Of a DNA stretch of 64,000 bases, positions 1 to 10,741 are shown one piece after another. The position numbers and the translations under genes are program-made. The stretch is from an uncultured Clostridia bacterium. Its GTDB lineage: Bacteria > Bacillota > Clostridia > Oscillospirales > Acutalibacteraceae. The DNA lies in the NCBI GenBank assembly GCA_947623205.1, contig CANQGM010000003.1:1-64000 (forward strand), in the 5' to 3' direction. Numbering within the stretch: position 1 is the first letter of the stretch; every line of letters starts with the position of its first letter. Under the pieces are notes generated by a model that ran no database searches, was not told the origin of the DNA, and saw only the letters and a list, made by a program, of their open reading frames with translations.

Positions 1-3000
1 GAGGTGTAACCTTATCACAGATGATGACGAGCCATATATAGACGATTTCTACTCACACACCTCTTGCGAGGTGTAACTTATAATCTCCGCTATGATAAAT
101 AACTTTGTTGTATTTCTACTCACACACCTCTTGCGAGGTGTAACAGATGAATCTACCAACAATATAGAAATAGTAATTATTTCTACTCACACACCTCTTG
201 CGAGGTGTAACTGGTTTACAGCAAGCAAAAAACGCTTGGAACAGATTTCTACTCACACACCTCTTGCGAGGTGTAACCCTCAACAATGGTAAATCCGATA
301 GTTGATTGGGATTTCTACTCACACACCTCTTGCGAGGTGTAACTTGGAAAAAACTAACGAATCCAAATTATCTCGATTTCTACTCACACACCTCTTGCGA
401 GGTGTAACCCGCAAATGCGAAAATATGCAATACAGGTCAGACATTTCTACTCACACACCTCTTGCGAGGTGTAACCCGCTTGGTATATCCTTTGCTATAT
501 CCTCAATAAATTTCTACTCACACACCTCTTGCGAGGTGTAACCAAATTCGGAGAATATGCAAATCCGTCATTTGAATTTCTACTCACACACCTCTTGCGA
601 GGTGTAACTTTCCGTCTTTATCAACGTATCTTCTGCCCTCTATTTCTACTCACACACCTCTTGCGAGGTGTAACAGGACTGCACTTAAACACCTAAAATC
701 GACAAACGATTTCTACTCACACACCTCTTGCGAGGTGTAACTTTACTGACGGCTGCAAGGCAGCAGGTACAGCAATTTCTACTCACACACCTCTTGCGAG
801 GTGTAACGCAGTCCTGCGAATGAGTAATGATAAGTACCGCATTTCTACTCACACACCTCTTGCGAGGTGTAACCAGTGTGAGGGCGGTATTTTTATACCA
901 TTTTTTATTTCTACTCACACACCTCTTGCGAGGTGTAACAGGCAAGACAGTGCAACAGCTTGAATTTGCAGACAATTTCTACTCACACACCTCTTGCGAG
1001 GTGTAACATTAGACGCAAGTCAATGGATACATGACAATGGCGATTTCTACTCACACACCTCTTGCGAGGTGTAACCCAAATTGCATAAAATCATACCACA
1101 CTTGGAAAATTTCTACTCACACACCTCTTGCGAGGTGTAACGGAGGCAGTCGAGTATTTACCGCAGCAGAGACGCAATTTCTACTCACACACCTCTTGCG
1201 AGGTGTAACATGCTGCTGTCATATCTTGTTACCTCCTCATTAATTTCTACTCACACACCTCTTGCGAGGTGTAACTTGACCGTGCGTTTTTTGTATTTTG
1301 AATAATTATTTCTACTCACACACCTCTTGCGAGGTGTAACGAACATTCTATTGAAAAAGCTGCAAAATCAGGAATTTCTACTCACACACCTCTTGCGAGG
1401 TGTAACCATAGCAAACAGCTACGGCATATCCATAGTGACTATTTCTACTCACACACCTCTTGCGAGGTGTAACATCGAGGAGGCTGCAGCAATTGGCAAC
1501 ATCAAAATTTCTACTCACACACCTCTTGCGAGGTGTAACTGTAAGAGTTGAAGTAATTGCTCAGCTTTTCGGAATTTCTACTCACACACCTCTTGCGAGG
1601 TGTAACCAAAGTTGACGGCAATCGTATTGAATATCAAGGTATTTCTACTCACACACCTCTTGCGAGGTGTAACAGCAGTTATAAAAAGTATCTTATCAAA
1701 TGCTACATTTCTACTCACACACCTCTTGCGAGGTGTAACCAGGCTTGTGTTGAATACTGCGAACAACTCAGCGATTTCTACTCACACACCTCTTGCGAGG
1801 TGTAACCCGCCAGTACCCAACTCATATAGATTTTCGACATTTCTACTCACACACCTCTTGCGAGGTGTAACCTTGAATGTAGCCTCCCGATGCACTATAC
1901 TGATATTTCTACTCACACACCTCTTGCGAGGTGTAACGCGGAACTAAGACCGAAATGGAACGGCTTGTTAATTTCTACTCACACACCTCTTGCGAGGTGT
2001 AACAATTGGGCTTGTTGGCGGCTTGTAATGTCAGAACATTTCTACTCACACACCTCTTGCGAGGTGTAACATTTTAATAAAAGAATGTATCATCTTATCA
2101 TTATTTCTACTCACACACCTCTTGCGAGGTGTAACGCTTTATCAACTCAGCTTATAAACGGAGCTGTAGATTTCTACTCACACACCTCTTGCGAGGTGTA
2201 ACCCACATTTCATCATACCAGTTATTATTTTTAATCATTTCTACTCACACACCTCTTGCGAGGTGTAACCTTAGGACGCTTTTCCTTGTGTCCATCGTCT
2301 TTCATTTCTACTCACACACCTCTTGCGAGGTGTAACATTGACCACTGGTCTAACGTCAAAGCACATAGCAATTTCTACTCACACACCTCTTGCGAGGTGT
2401 AACCCTAACAAAAGAATCTGCCGAACAGGCGTTGAGGATTTCTACTCACACACCTCTTGCGAGGTGTAACAACAGATTTAAAAATGATAAATTCATAAAA
2501 ACAATTTCTACTCACACACCTCTTGCGAGGTGTAACAAATAGCACTGAGGTAACTGATAGAATTAATGACATTTCTACTCACACACCTCTTGCGAGGTGT
2601 AACACTTATACAACTTGATGATAAAATATCAAAAATAATTTCTACTCACACACCTCTTGCGAGGTGTAACGTCATAACTTAGCAGGTCAGCCTGGACCGG
2701 AATATTTCTACTCACACACCTCTTGCGAGGTGTAACTTTAGGTTATCTAAATCTATATCATTCCATTCAAATTTCTACTCACACACCTCTTGCGAGGTGT
2801 AACCAAGCAGGTATCGAAGCTCACGACGGCGTGGGTGATTTCTACTCACACACCTCTTGCGAGGTGTAACCAACGGCGTTTCGGCTGCATTTCAAAAGCA
2901 GCAGATTTCTACTCACACACCTCTTGCGAGGTGTAACAGGCAGTACGGCATAGTTATCACCTCCAAAAAGAGATTTCTACTCACACACCTCTTGCGAGGT

Positions 3001-5943
3001 GTAACGAACGCCCTCCCACTTACCGTCCTCGACCTCTTGATTTCTACTCACACACCTCTTGCGAGGTGTAACCAGGACAATGGAATGGCCGCATTTACCG
3101 CAGCGATTTCTACTCACACACCTCTTGCGAGGTGTAACCGGATTTTATTGAAAAATATTTATCGCCCGACGATTTCTACTCACACACCTCTTGCGAGGTG
3201 TAACCGGAGTTATTTTACAAGAAACAACGTTTATGATAGATTTCTACTCACACACCTCTTGCGAGGTGTAACATTAAAAAAAATCATTTGCCGACCGTGC
3301 AAGTCATTTCTACTCACACACCTCTTGCGAGGTGTAACATTGTGAATGTGAATTTCACGACAATGTGGACAATTTCTACTCACACACCTCTTGCGAGGTG
3401 TAACATTTTGGGTATAAAAAAAGCACTCTACATTTCTGTAATTTCTACTCACACACCTCTTGCGAGGTGTAACCCATAACGCCGTTTAAGAGTGTAGGAG
3501 TTGCATAATTTCTACTCACACACCTCTTGCGAGGTGTAACAAATAAATTTTTTGTCCGGTTTTTATCCTTGTAATTTATTTCTACTCACACACCTCTTGC
3601 GAGGTGTAACACCGTTGCATTTTTCTATGATGCCGACATGGTCATTTCTACTCACACACCTCTTGCGAGGTGTAACAAAAAAGTTTCCTAAAGTGGTTGA
3701 CAAACAAAAATTTCTACTCACACACCTCTTGCGAGGTGTAACGGTCACAGGCATATGTAGATGATATGTATAATTCATTTCTACTCACACACCTCTTGCG
3801 AGGTGTAACCAAATACATTGAACTTAATGGATCAAACACTATGATTTCTACTCACACACCTCTTGCGAGGTGTAACCGACGACCCGGCCGCGGAGCTTGA
3901 GCGGCTGAAAATTTCTACTCACACACCTCTTGCGAGGTGTAACCGGTCAGGAAAACGCCGTTTCACAGGCGTGGATGATTTCTACTCACACACCTCTTGC
4001 GAGGTGTAACACAACATCACCGTCAGAAAATCGTGGCTCCATAATTTCTACTCACACACCTCTTGCGAGGTGTAACACCCGCAAGCGGGGCCGCTTTGGT
4101 TTGAAAGAATGAATTTCTACTCACACACCTCTTGCGAGGTGTAACAACAGCCATAATCCGCACGTACAAATAATTAGCAATTTCTACTCACACACCTCTT
4201 GCGAGGTGTAACAAATGGATAATTAACAACACGTCCAAAATAGGCGATTTCTACTCACACACCTCTTGCGAGGTGTAACCGAATGTTCCTGCCAATGTTC
4301 CCACCAAACTGAGATTTCTACTCACACACCTCTTGCGAGGTGTAACAAATTCAGAGATATTTTAAATTTGCAGGGATTCAATTTCTACTCACACACCTCT
4401 TGCGAGGTGTAACCAACAGTATCGGTATTACTTTTTTGCAAAGCATTATTTCTACTCACACACCTCTTGCGAGGTGTAACTGCGACAGCGTTTAAATTAC
4501 CGATGTCAAAGGGTATTTCTACTCACACACCTCTTGCGAGGTGTAACTACAAATATCAATGAAGTCAGAGCTCAAATTATCACATTTCTACTCACACACC
4601 TCTTGCGAGGTGTAACAACAACCTCTTTGAAGCGATAAATTCTTGCGGAATTTCTACTCACACACCTCTTGCGAGGTGTAACTATGAATTACAATATATT
4701 GGCGGGTTTAAATTTAATTTCTACTCACACACCTCTTGCGAGGTGTAACGCATATGTTTTTTCATTATATCACCGTAAATTAATTTCTACTCACACACCT
4801 CTTGCGAGGTGTAACCTTATGAATACACTTTGCCCGAGGCTATTAAGGATTTCTACTCACACACCTCTTGCGAGGTGTAACAATATAGGCGAAGCTATCT
4901 GCAAAGGATTATGTAATTTCTACTCACACACCTCTTGCGAGGTGTAACTTTACCTCAATAATAATAGCACCGGGTTTCACATTTCTACTCACACACCTCT
5001 TGCGAGGTGTAACGTTTTTCTGTAGTTATTTTAGTGATTATAATGGATTTCTACTCACACACCTCTTGCGAGGTGTAACCATACGGTGAGGACCTAAAAG
5101 AAAGAATCATAAATTTCTACTCACACACCTCTTGCGAGGTGTAACTACACATTTTGCTGTTGTGCTGTTTATTTCGGCATTTCTACTCACACACCTCTTG
5201 CGAGGTGTAACCATATAACCTATTTTCAAATGCCTGTAATTCCCTTATTTCTACTCACACACCTCTTGCGAGGTGTAACAGATAATGACAAAATTAGAAA
5301 ACCAAATCAAAGATTTCTACTCACACACCTCTTGCGAGGTGTAACGATAAGTTCTAAATTGTCTAGTGTTATAGGAGATTTCTACTCACACACCTCTTGC
5401 GAGGTGTAACGCATACGGCGAGGATTTAAAAGAACGTATAATCAATTTCTACTCACACACCTCTTGCGAGGTGTAACATGAATTACAACATATTGGCGGA
5501 TTTAAATTTAATTTCTACTCACACACCTCTTGCGAGGTGTAACCTTATCACAGATGATGACGAGCCATATATAGACGATTTCTACTCACACACCTCTTGC
5601 GAGGTGTAACGAAATACAACGGCGCGCCATGCTGCTTTTTCTGCATTTCTACTCACACACCTCTTGCGAGGTGTAACATTAAAGATGACGGCTATGGCTG
5701 GTCATACTGCAATTTCTACTCACACACCTCTTGCGAGGTGTAACCGAAGACAGAATAGCAGAGCAGAAAAAACAGCTATTTCTACTCACACACCTCTTGC
5801 GAGGTGTAACATTTGGCACGCAGAAAGCGAGGGGTTTAATTTTAATTTCTACTCACACACCTCTTGCGAGGTGTAACCTTTCGCTCCATTCACAGTAGTA
5901 ACCTTTCTCTATTTCTACTCACACACCTCTTGCGAGGTGTAAC
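1..5943 (-). CRISPR. Type I-C CRISPR array, 89 complete repeats plus one partial
   Basis: A 33-bp repeat starts (plus strand) with ATTTCTACTCACACAC and ends with GAGGTGTAAC. I located 89 complete copies, from 45-77 to 5911-5943, plus a copy cut at positions 1-10; every copy I read was identical. Spacers are mostly 32-37 nt, giving a 65-70 nt period. On the minus strand the repeat reads GTTACACC...AGAAAT, the usual I-C form with an ...AAAT 3' end, and folds as a 7-bp stem ACACCTC/GAGGTGT closed by GCAA. The cas operon lies to the right on the minus strand, so 5911-5943 is the leader-proximal (newest) end and the old end is off-window to the left. Open frames in this region are artefacts of repeat translation. 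Confidence 0.98.
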
Positions 5944-6107
5944 CGCAAAATATAGATAGTTTGTCGGTCACCATCACAATATGAGGCGGACTTAATAATT
6001 ATTTTTCAGTTATTTTTAGAAAAAGTAAAAAAATAAAAGAAAAACATTTAATTTTACAGGCGAACATAATATATTTTTTAGAATTACTCACGGTTCGCCT
6101 ATATCAT
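5944..6107 (-). promoter_or_regulatory. CRISPR leader and cas2-array spacer
   Basis: This AT-rich non-coding stretch lies between the cas2 stop and the first repeat, where the leader of a leftward array must be. It contains AGGCGGAC at 5984-5991, AGGCGAAC at 6058-6065 and its exact inverted copy GTTCGCCT at 6093-6100, giving an 8-bp dyad with a 27-nt loop. I see no convincing -35/-10 pair on the minus strand, so where pre-crRNA transcription starts is not settled; it could be read through from the cas operon. The role as leader is inferred from position. Confidence 0.8.
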
Positions 6108-6398
6108 TTAAATTATTATAAACCCCTCAGGATTATATGTTTCTTTGTTTCCAATATGTTCAACACGCTTTTCCCACTTGTTTCCCAAATAGTAAAATCT
6201 AAGACTATCTTTATTCTTATCAATAAGATTAATTAGCCTGTCTTTTAATTTTAAAAAGGATGAGTAATCTAAGTCTGCCTCAAAAACAGAATTTTGCACG
6301 CGCTGTGCATGATTTTGACACTCTTTTGAAACTTTTCTTAAGCGACTTCTCCCATCCGGATCAATAGTGGATACATCGTAACTTATTAATACCATCAT
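6108..6398 (-). CDS. cas2: CRISPR-associated endoribonuclease Cas2 (I-C)
   Basis: Cas2 is the structural partner of Cas1 in the spacer integration complex. The 96-aa product begins MMVLISYDVST, the ferredoxin-like first strand with the conserved aspartate, and carries the dimer-typical region RFYYLGNKWEKRVEHIG. An upstream GTG (6407) and ATG (6404) are in frame, but the AGGTG ribosome binding site at about 6405-6409 is correctly spaced only for the ATG at 6398, which also gives the usual family length. It follows the cas1 stop (6408-6410) closely and is the last gene of the cas operon before the leader. Confidence 0.95.
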   Translation of the reverse strand: MMVLISYDVSTIDPDGRSRLRKVSKECQNHAQRVQNSVFEADLDYSSFLKLKDRLINLIDKNKDSLRFYYLGNKWEKRVEHIGNKETYNPEGFIII

Positions 6399-6407
6399 AC
6401 TCATCAC

Positions 6408-7430
6408 CTACTTTAATAAAAAGCAGGGATATTCTTCAATATCACCGCGCACATATTTTGCAAGTAAGTTACTTTGAACATAAGGTATAAGACCAAATGG
6501 GATTTTTTGTTTAAGATACGGGTGAACAATATCTGTACGCTTCTTTTCTTGCCATCTTAATAAAACCTTTTTTCTTCCGGCCTCATTTAACCAAACTGCT
6601 CCGGAAATCTGCTTGTCAAAATCTTTTTCTGTTACAATCTGAAGATTTATAAGAGTAAGGACAAATCGTTCAATAAGACATCTGGTTTCTTCCACCAAGT
6701 CACATGCAAGTGAATTTCTTCCGCTTCTGAGAGAATGTAAAAAACCAATATAACTGTCTAAACCAACAGTTTCAAGAGCCGCTGCAAATTCATTAGTAAA
6801 AAGTGTATAAATAAAAGAAAGTATTGCATTTACAGGGTCAAGAGGAGGGCGTTTTGTACGGCATTCAAAATTAAGAGAAACTTTTGGATTAGTAATGAGT
6901 TTGTTAAATACAGAAAAGTACTGTCTTGCGCAATTCCCCTCAATACCCATAGCTGTTTCAACTGAATCAGCTTTAAACACCTGATCAATTCCGTTTAAAA
7001 GTATATTAAGCACAGTTTTAATTTGGTCGTCATCTCTCAAATCAGCATTGTCATGAAGTGTTCGTTTTATAACCTGAATAGAATTGCTGAATTTTGCTGC
7101 AAGTGTGTTTTTTGCAAGCATAAGTCCGCACTCTCTGAATTTATCTATTTGTGAAACTCTTAAAAATACATTTCCTTTAGTTTCACCGCAGACTTTTGCA
7201 AGAAACTTTCCATTAGGCGAAACGAAGTTAATAGGAATAACTTTGCTCACGCATTTACCCATAATAGCAGGAGAACAGCCAAGATAGCTGAAACATACTA
7301 TGTTTTCTATATTATCAAAGGGAATTCTGAATTTTATTTCATTATCAACTTTGCAAACAAGATTCTCCCCGTCAAGGCACAAATATGCTTCTTCATTTGT
7401 AACATAAATAGTATTCAGCAGTTTTCTCAT
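6408..7430 (-). CDS. cas1: CRISPR-associated integrase Cas1 (I-C)
   Basis: Cas1 catalyses integration of new spacers at the leader end. The 340-aa protein has the N-terminal beta domain and the C-terminal helical catalytic domain. Metal ligands are visible: E164 in MGIEGNCARQYF, H232 in GFLHSLRSGRNSL and the acidic pair at 247-248 in DLVEETR. Its start overlaps the cas4 stop by 4 nt (7427-7430), indicating translational coupling. Length and motifs are normal, so the adaptation module looks intact. Confidence 0.97.
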   Translation of the reverse strand: MRKLLNTIYVTNEEAYLCLDGENLVCKVDNEIKFRIPFDNIENIVCFSYLGCSPAIMGKCVSKVIPINFVSPNGKFLAKVCGETKGNVFLRVSQIDKFRECGLMLAKNTLAAKFSNSIQVIKRTLHDNADLRDDDQIKTVLNILLNGIDQVFKADSVETAMGIEGNCARQYFSVFNKLITNPKVSLNFECRTKRPPLDPVNAILSFIYTLFTNEFAAALETVGLDSYIGFLHSLRSGRNSLACDLVEETRCLIERFVLTLINLQIVTEKDFDKQISGAVWLNEAGRKKVLLRWQEKKRTDIVHPYLKQKIPFGLIPYVQSNLLAKYVRGDIEEYPCFLLK

Positions 7431-8062
7431 ATATTTATCCTCAGTATCTCTTGAATATTTTCTTTCACACTTTTTACACTTTTAATATTAGGCATACAAA
7501 TATTTTTCATTGAACAACCGTTACAGTTTTGTCCTTTTACAACAGGCGGAATTGTTCCTGTTTGAAGTAAATTTCGCATAACACTAAGTATATTCCTTAA
7601 TTTTTCATCATATTCAGCGTAGTTTTTCTGCAATGGCAGCTTTATACGCTTTTTTACATCAGCATAATATATTACACCGTCACTATCGCAGTCAAAAACA
7701 TAATCTACACAAATCTTTTGTGCAAATACCTGCATAAGGTCATCAAAATTGTAGTCCTTGTTTTTGGGTTTGGTCGGCTTGTATTCTACTATGCAAATTT
7801 TTGAGTTTTTCACTTCAATACAATCCGTTACTCCATATAGATTGTATTCACTTTTATCATTAAATACAGAAACAGATGTATGACACTTTTTATTTAAATA
7901 AGAATAATCGGCTTTTGGATCATGTACTCTATTGTGCATAAGGTTTGCTTTTGTTACAAATATATTTTCATTCCAAGCACAATCTATTTCAATAAGTCCC
8001 CATCTGTGTGGACAATATAAATAGTGCTGAACAGAGCGTATTGAAATATCACAGTTATTCAT
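7427..8062 (-). CDS. cas4: CRISPR-associated exonuclease Cas4
   Basis: Cas4 trims pre-spacers and enforces PAM selection together with Cas1-Cas2. The 211-aa protein shows an N-terminal cysteine in YLYCPHRWGL and a C-terminal cluster NCNGCSMKNICMP, which are the four ligands of the [4Fe-4S] cluster. Nuclease motifs are H in HNRVHDP, D in YGVTDCIEV and the EYK of IVEYKPTK (the RecB-type D-ExK). It overlaps both neighbours by 4 nt, cas7c upstream and cas1 downstream. Confidence 0.95.
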   Translation of the reverse strand: MNNCDISIRSVQHYLYCPHRWGLIEIDCAWNENIFVTKANLMHNRVHDPKADYSYLNKKCHTSVSVFNDKSEYNLYGVTDCIEVKNSKICIVEYKPTKPKNKDYNFDDLMQVFAQKICVDYVFDCDSDGVIYYADVKKRIKLPLQKNYAEYDEKLRNILSVMRNLLQTGTIPPVVKGQNCNGCSMKNICMPNIKSVKSVKENIQEILRINI

Positions 8063-8913
8063 ATTTTACTCATAAATTCAACGCCTTTTGGCATATCTTC
8101 GTTTACAGTAATTTTGTAATCGCTGAATTTTCTTGGCGGTGCAGAAATTTCTTTAACAGAAATTTTATTGAATAACAAATGTGACGGACAATTGCCAATT
8201 TCACTTTCATGCTTGAAAACATAGAGTTTTCTCATGCACATTTTACCTCTTGCAGCAGAATGATCATTTTCAAACATATTAATAATTGCATTCCATAAAA
8301 GTTTTAAGTCGTCTTCTGTCAGCCCTGTTACCTTATTTGCGAGACTTGCCGATATGTATCCCTCTGCACGATACAACGCATAAGGAATTATGCTTTTTCT
8401 TCCCATTTCGGTTTCGCCTGTTTCCATTCTGTCTTCAGAAGTACGGGCTTGTCTTGTAATTGTGACGTCCTGAATATTTACGGGAGAAAGACTTCTTGCA
8501 AAATTAATCTGAACAGGACCGCGTACAATACCACAGGGATCATCTCCTGTTGACATAACCGCACCGAAAGCGCGAACATCAAAATAATTTTTACACATAA
8601 AATCACGTGCTTTTCTTACATCTTCGCTATTTTTCCCTTTTTGGTTATGTTCAAGATCCAATGCATCGTATGCAGCCGAAAACTTTGTATTGAGAGCCTT
8701 GTCCGGTTTAATAAGTATATTAAATCCAGGCTCACCCTCCTTGCAAAGCTCAACATAATTGCGTATTTTGCGTTTTATGCAAACATCAGTTATGTAACCA
8801 AAACCTGTTTCAGCGTCAACACGCGGAGTATTGCCCGCATCCGGGTCACCGTTAGGATTTCCGTTTTCCACATCAAAAAGCATTACAAAATCATATCTGT
8901 TATTAATAGCCAT
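8059..8913 (-). CDS. cas7: Cascade backbone subunit Cas7c (Csd2)
   Basis: This subunit polymerises along the crRNA spacer in the I-C Cascade. The 284-aa protein has the signature N-terminus MLFDVENGNPNGDPDAGNTPR-like segment (about residues 11-31), the RAFGAVMS and RGPVQI motifs near residues 114-132, and the characteristic TRQARTSE segment. The family is usually about 280-290 aa. It starts 1 nt past the cas8c stop and overlaps cas4 by 4 nt. Start context GGAGG at about 8924-8928 supports the ATG at 8913. Confidence 0.97.
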   Translation of the reverse strand: MAINNRYDFVMLFDVENGNPNGDPDAGNTPRVDAETGFGYITDVCIKRKIRNYVELCKEGEPGFNILIKPDKALNTKFSAAYDALDLEHNQKGKNSEDVRKARDFMCKNYFDVRAFGAVMSTGDDPCGIVRGPVQINFARSLSPVNIQDVTITRQARTSEDRMETGETEMGRKSIIPYALYRAEGYISASLANKVTGLTEDDLKLLWNAIINMFENDHSAARGKMCMRKLYVFKHESEIGNCPSHLLFNKISVKEISAPPRKFSDYKITVNEDMPKGVEFMSKI

Positions 8914-8914
8914 T

Positions 8915-10741
8915 TTATTTTTCCTCCTGAGTTATATTATTTTTATCGGAGCTTTTATTAAAAAAGCTCTGAAATTGCTGATAATATCCGATTATAAATT
9001 TTCCCTGGTCTGAAAGTATAAGTGTTTCGGGAAATTCACCGTTGATTTCTTCAATTATCTCCTGAATAAGTTTATTAAAATAGACAGGACTTCCCACCTT
9101 TTTCAGGTGATTCTGCGCAAGGTTAATTAGTTTTGGGAATATAATTGCAGGCTTTGAGGAAGCCGATGAAAAATATGCATCCTTAATAGTTCTGTTAAGG
9201 GAATTACCTGAAACCTCCTGCTGAAGCTTCTCAAGCACCGCAAACAGACGCCCGCAAAGATACGCTTGGTTTTTGTTGTTATAATCCAGTGACAATTTAA
9301 TTTCCTCCTTTTGATCTAAAAGTCGTAATTCTCTGTTAATACATGCTTTAATTGCACCTGCACGAACATTATTTATGTATTTATCTGTTTTCACCCTGCG
9401 AACCAAAGTTGATAAAAGATATTTCGGAAAGCTAATTCCCTGTATAACTGACTTAAATATTTCGGCCATCAGTGAAGGGTCGACCTTTCTGTTTTCACTG
9501 CTGCTTTTGGGTGAGGTTAATTCTCCTTTAAGCTTCCATAAAGGAACAGGAGAAATTTTATCAGTAATCTGCATATCACTTTGAAATTTTGCAATATTTT
9601 CGAGTATTTCACCAAATTTTTTACGGTATATGAATTTAAGTGCAAGACGTGATGAATTAGGCTTTATTCCCACCATATAAAAATCAACATCAGTGTCAAT
9701 ATTTTCAGCAGTACTTATTCTTTCTTGAGTAATATTGCCCTTATATGCAGAAAGCATCAGATTTTCCAACATTTCATCTGTTTCTTTTTTATTCATTGTA
9801 TTTTTTTCATCAAACATGATATATGAGAATAATTGGGAACATCTTTCATTCTCAATTCCGTCTGACGCCCAAAATACAATAGTCATATCATCAATTAATG
9901 CTTTGTGTTTTTTATTATTTAATAGATAATTGAAAGCCTCTGTATATTTTCTCATGGCATCCGCAGAAATATTACTGTTGTATGACTGTTCATTACAATA
10001 TGAACACTCCGAAGAATTATTAAATCCAATAAGAACCGAACCTGTTGCAAGTCCTCCGTAAACACCTTTAAGTTTTGAGTGAACTCTTGCAATAGGCGCA
10101 TTCTGTCCGCTTATTGCACATTGCGACATAATATCACAACGTGATGAAGCTTTTTCAATGTTAAATTTATTTTCCCACCTTTCTTTAATTAAACTATCTT
10201 CATGCAACAATTTATCAGGACAACCGTTCATACAAAATGCAAAATATGCATTTTTATAAAGTTTTCCGATACTAAGCAAATATTTATTCTTGGTTTCATC
10301 AGCCGGTTTCCACTTTTCAATAAACTTGCGATATGCATTTATAAGAGGGGAGTCAAGTCCCTTTATAAATTTAAGATTTTTTCCTACAAATGCATTGTGA
10401 GATTTTTCTGCCTTATGAGTCCTGTCATCGGGTGTAAAGCCTTTATCTGTTAAATTCAACCCAAAAATGTAGAGTGGTCTGTGCTCAATTATGTTTGATT
10501 CTATACCTGATTTTTCTGTACGCAAAGGCATTACAGTTTCTCTTGGAACAAGCTTTTCCTTTATCTTTCCTTTTGCATTTTCCGTTATTTGAACCTCCTG
10601 CCAATTAATCAAGTTTGCAATTTCACCTTCAGGCGACAGACAAATGAGAAAATGTACATTCACTTTGGAATAACCTTCAGGCAGAATATTTCCTTCGGCA
10701 GAAAGCTCATCATAATAATCACATAGTGCTTTTATCAGCAT
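8915..10741 (-). CDS. cas8c: Cascade large subunit Cas8c (Csd1)
   Basis: The large subunit recognises the PAM and recruits Cas3. The 608-aa length and order in the operon fit Csd1. Visible family segments are the start MLIKALCDYYDEL, KYLLSIGKLYKNAYFAF in the N-terminal third, GLATGSVLIGFNNSSECSYC near residues 230-250 with a cysteine pair, and a helical C-terminal bundle with LCGRLFAVLEKLQQ, NRTIKDAYFSSAS and the final Q/K-rich tail. The C-terminal part of csd1 often encodes an internal Cas11c; a candidate internal start was not resolved here. It overlaps cas5 by 7 nt. Confidence 0.95.
   Translation of the reverse strand: MLIKALCDYYDELSAEGNILPEGYSKVNVHFLICLSPEGEIANLINWQEVQITENAKGKIKEKLVPRETVMPLRTEKSGIESNIIEHRPLYIFGLNLTDKGFTPDDRTHKAEKSHNAFVGKNLKFIKGLDSPLINAYRKFIEKWKPADETKNKYLLSIGKLYKNAYFAFCMNGCPDKLLHEDSLIKERWENKFNIEKASSRCDIMSQCAISGQNAPIARVHSKLKGVYGGLATGSVLIGFNNSSECSYCNEQSYNSNISADAMRKYTEAFNYLLNNKKHKALIDDMTIVFWASDGIENERCSQLFSYIMFDEKNTMNKKETDEMLENLMLSAYKGNITQERISTAENIDTDVDFYMVGIKPNSSRLALKFIYRKKFGEILENIAKFQSDMQITDKISPVPLWKLKGELTSPKSSSENRKVDPSLMAEIFKSVIQGISFPKYLLSTLVRRVKTDKYINNVRAGAIKACINRELRLLDQKEEIKLSLDYNNKNQAYLCGRLFAVLEKLQQEVSGNSLNRTIKDAYFSSASSKPAIIFPKLINLAQNHLKKVGSPVYFNKLIQEIIEEINGEFPETLILSDQGKFIIGYYQQFQSFFNKSSDKNNITQEEK

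Noticed and set aside
5280-5312. Spacer with KLENQIK resembling ENQIK of the small lysis-cassette protein
   Set aside because: Only five residues of low-complexity coiled coil are shared and flanking bases differ; chance similarity is likely.
92-5876. Many open frames with repeated peptides such as ISTHTPLARCN and FLLTHLLRGVT
   Set aside because: They are translations of the CRISPR repeat in shifting frames; no ribosome sites, and the period of about 66 nt with a palindromic core explains them fully.
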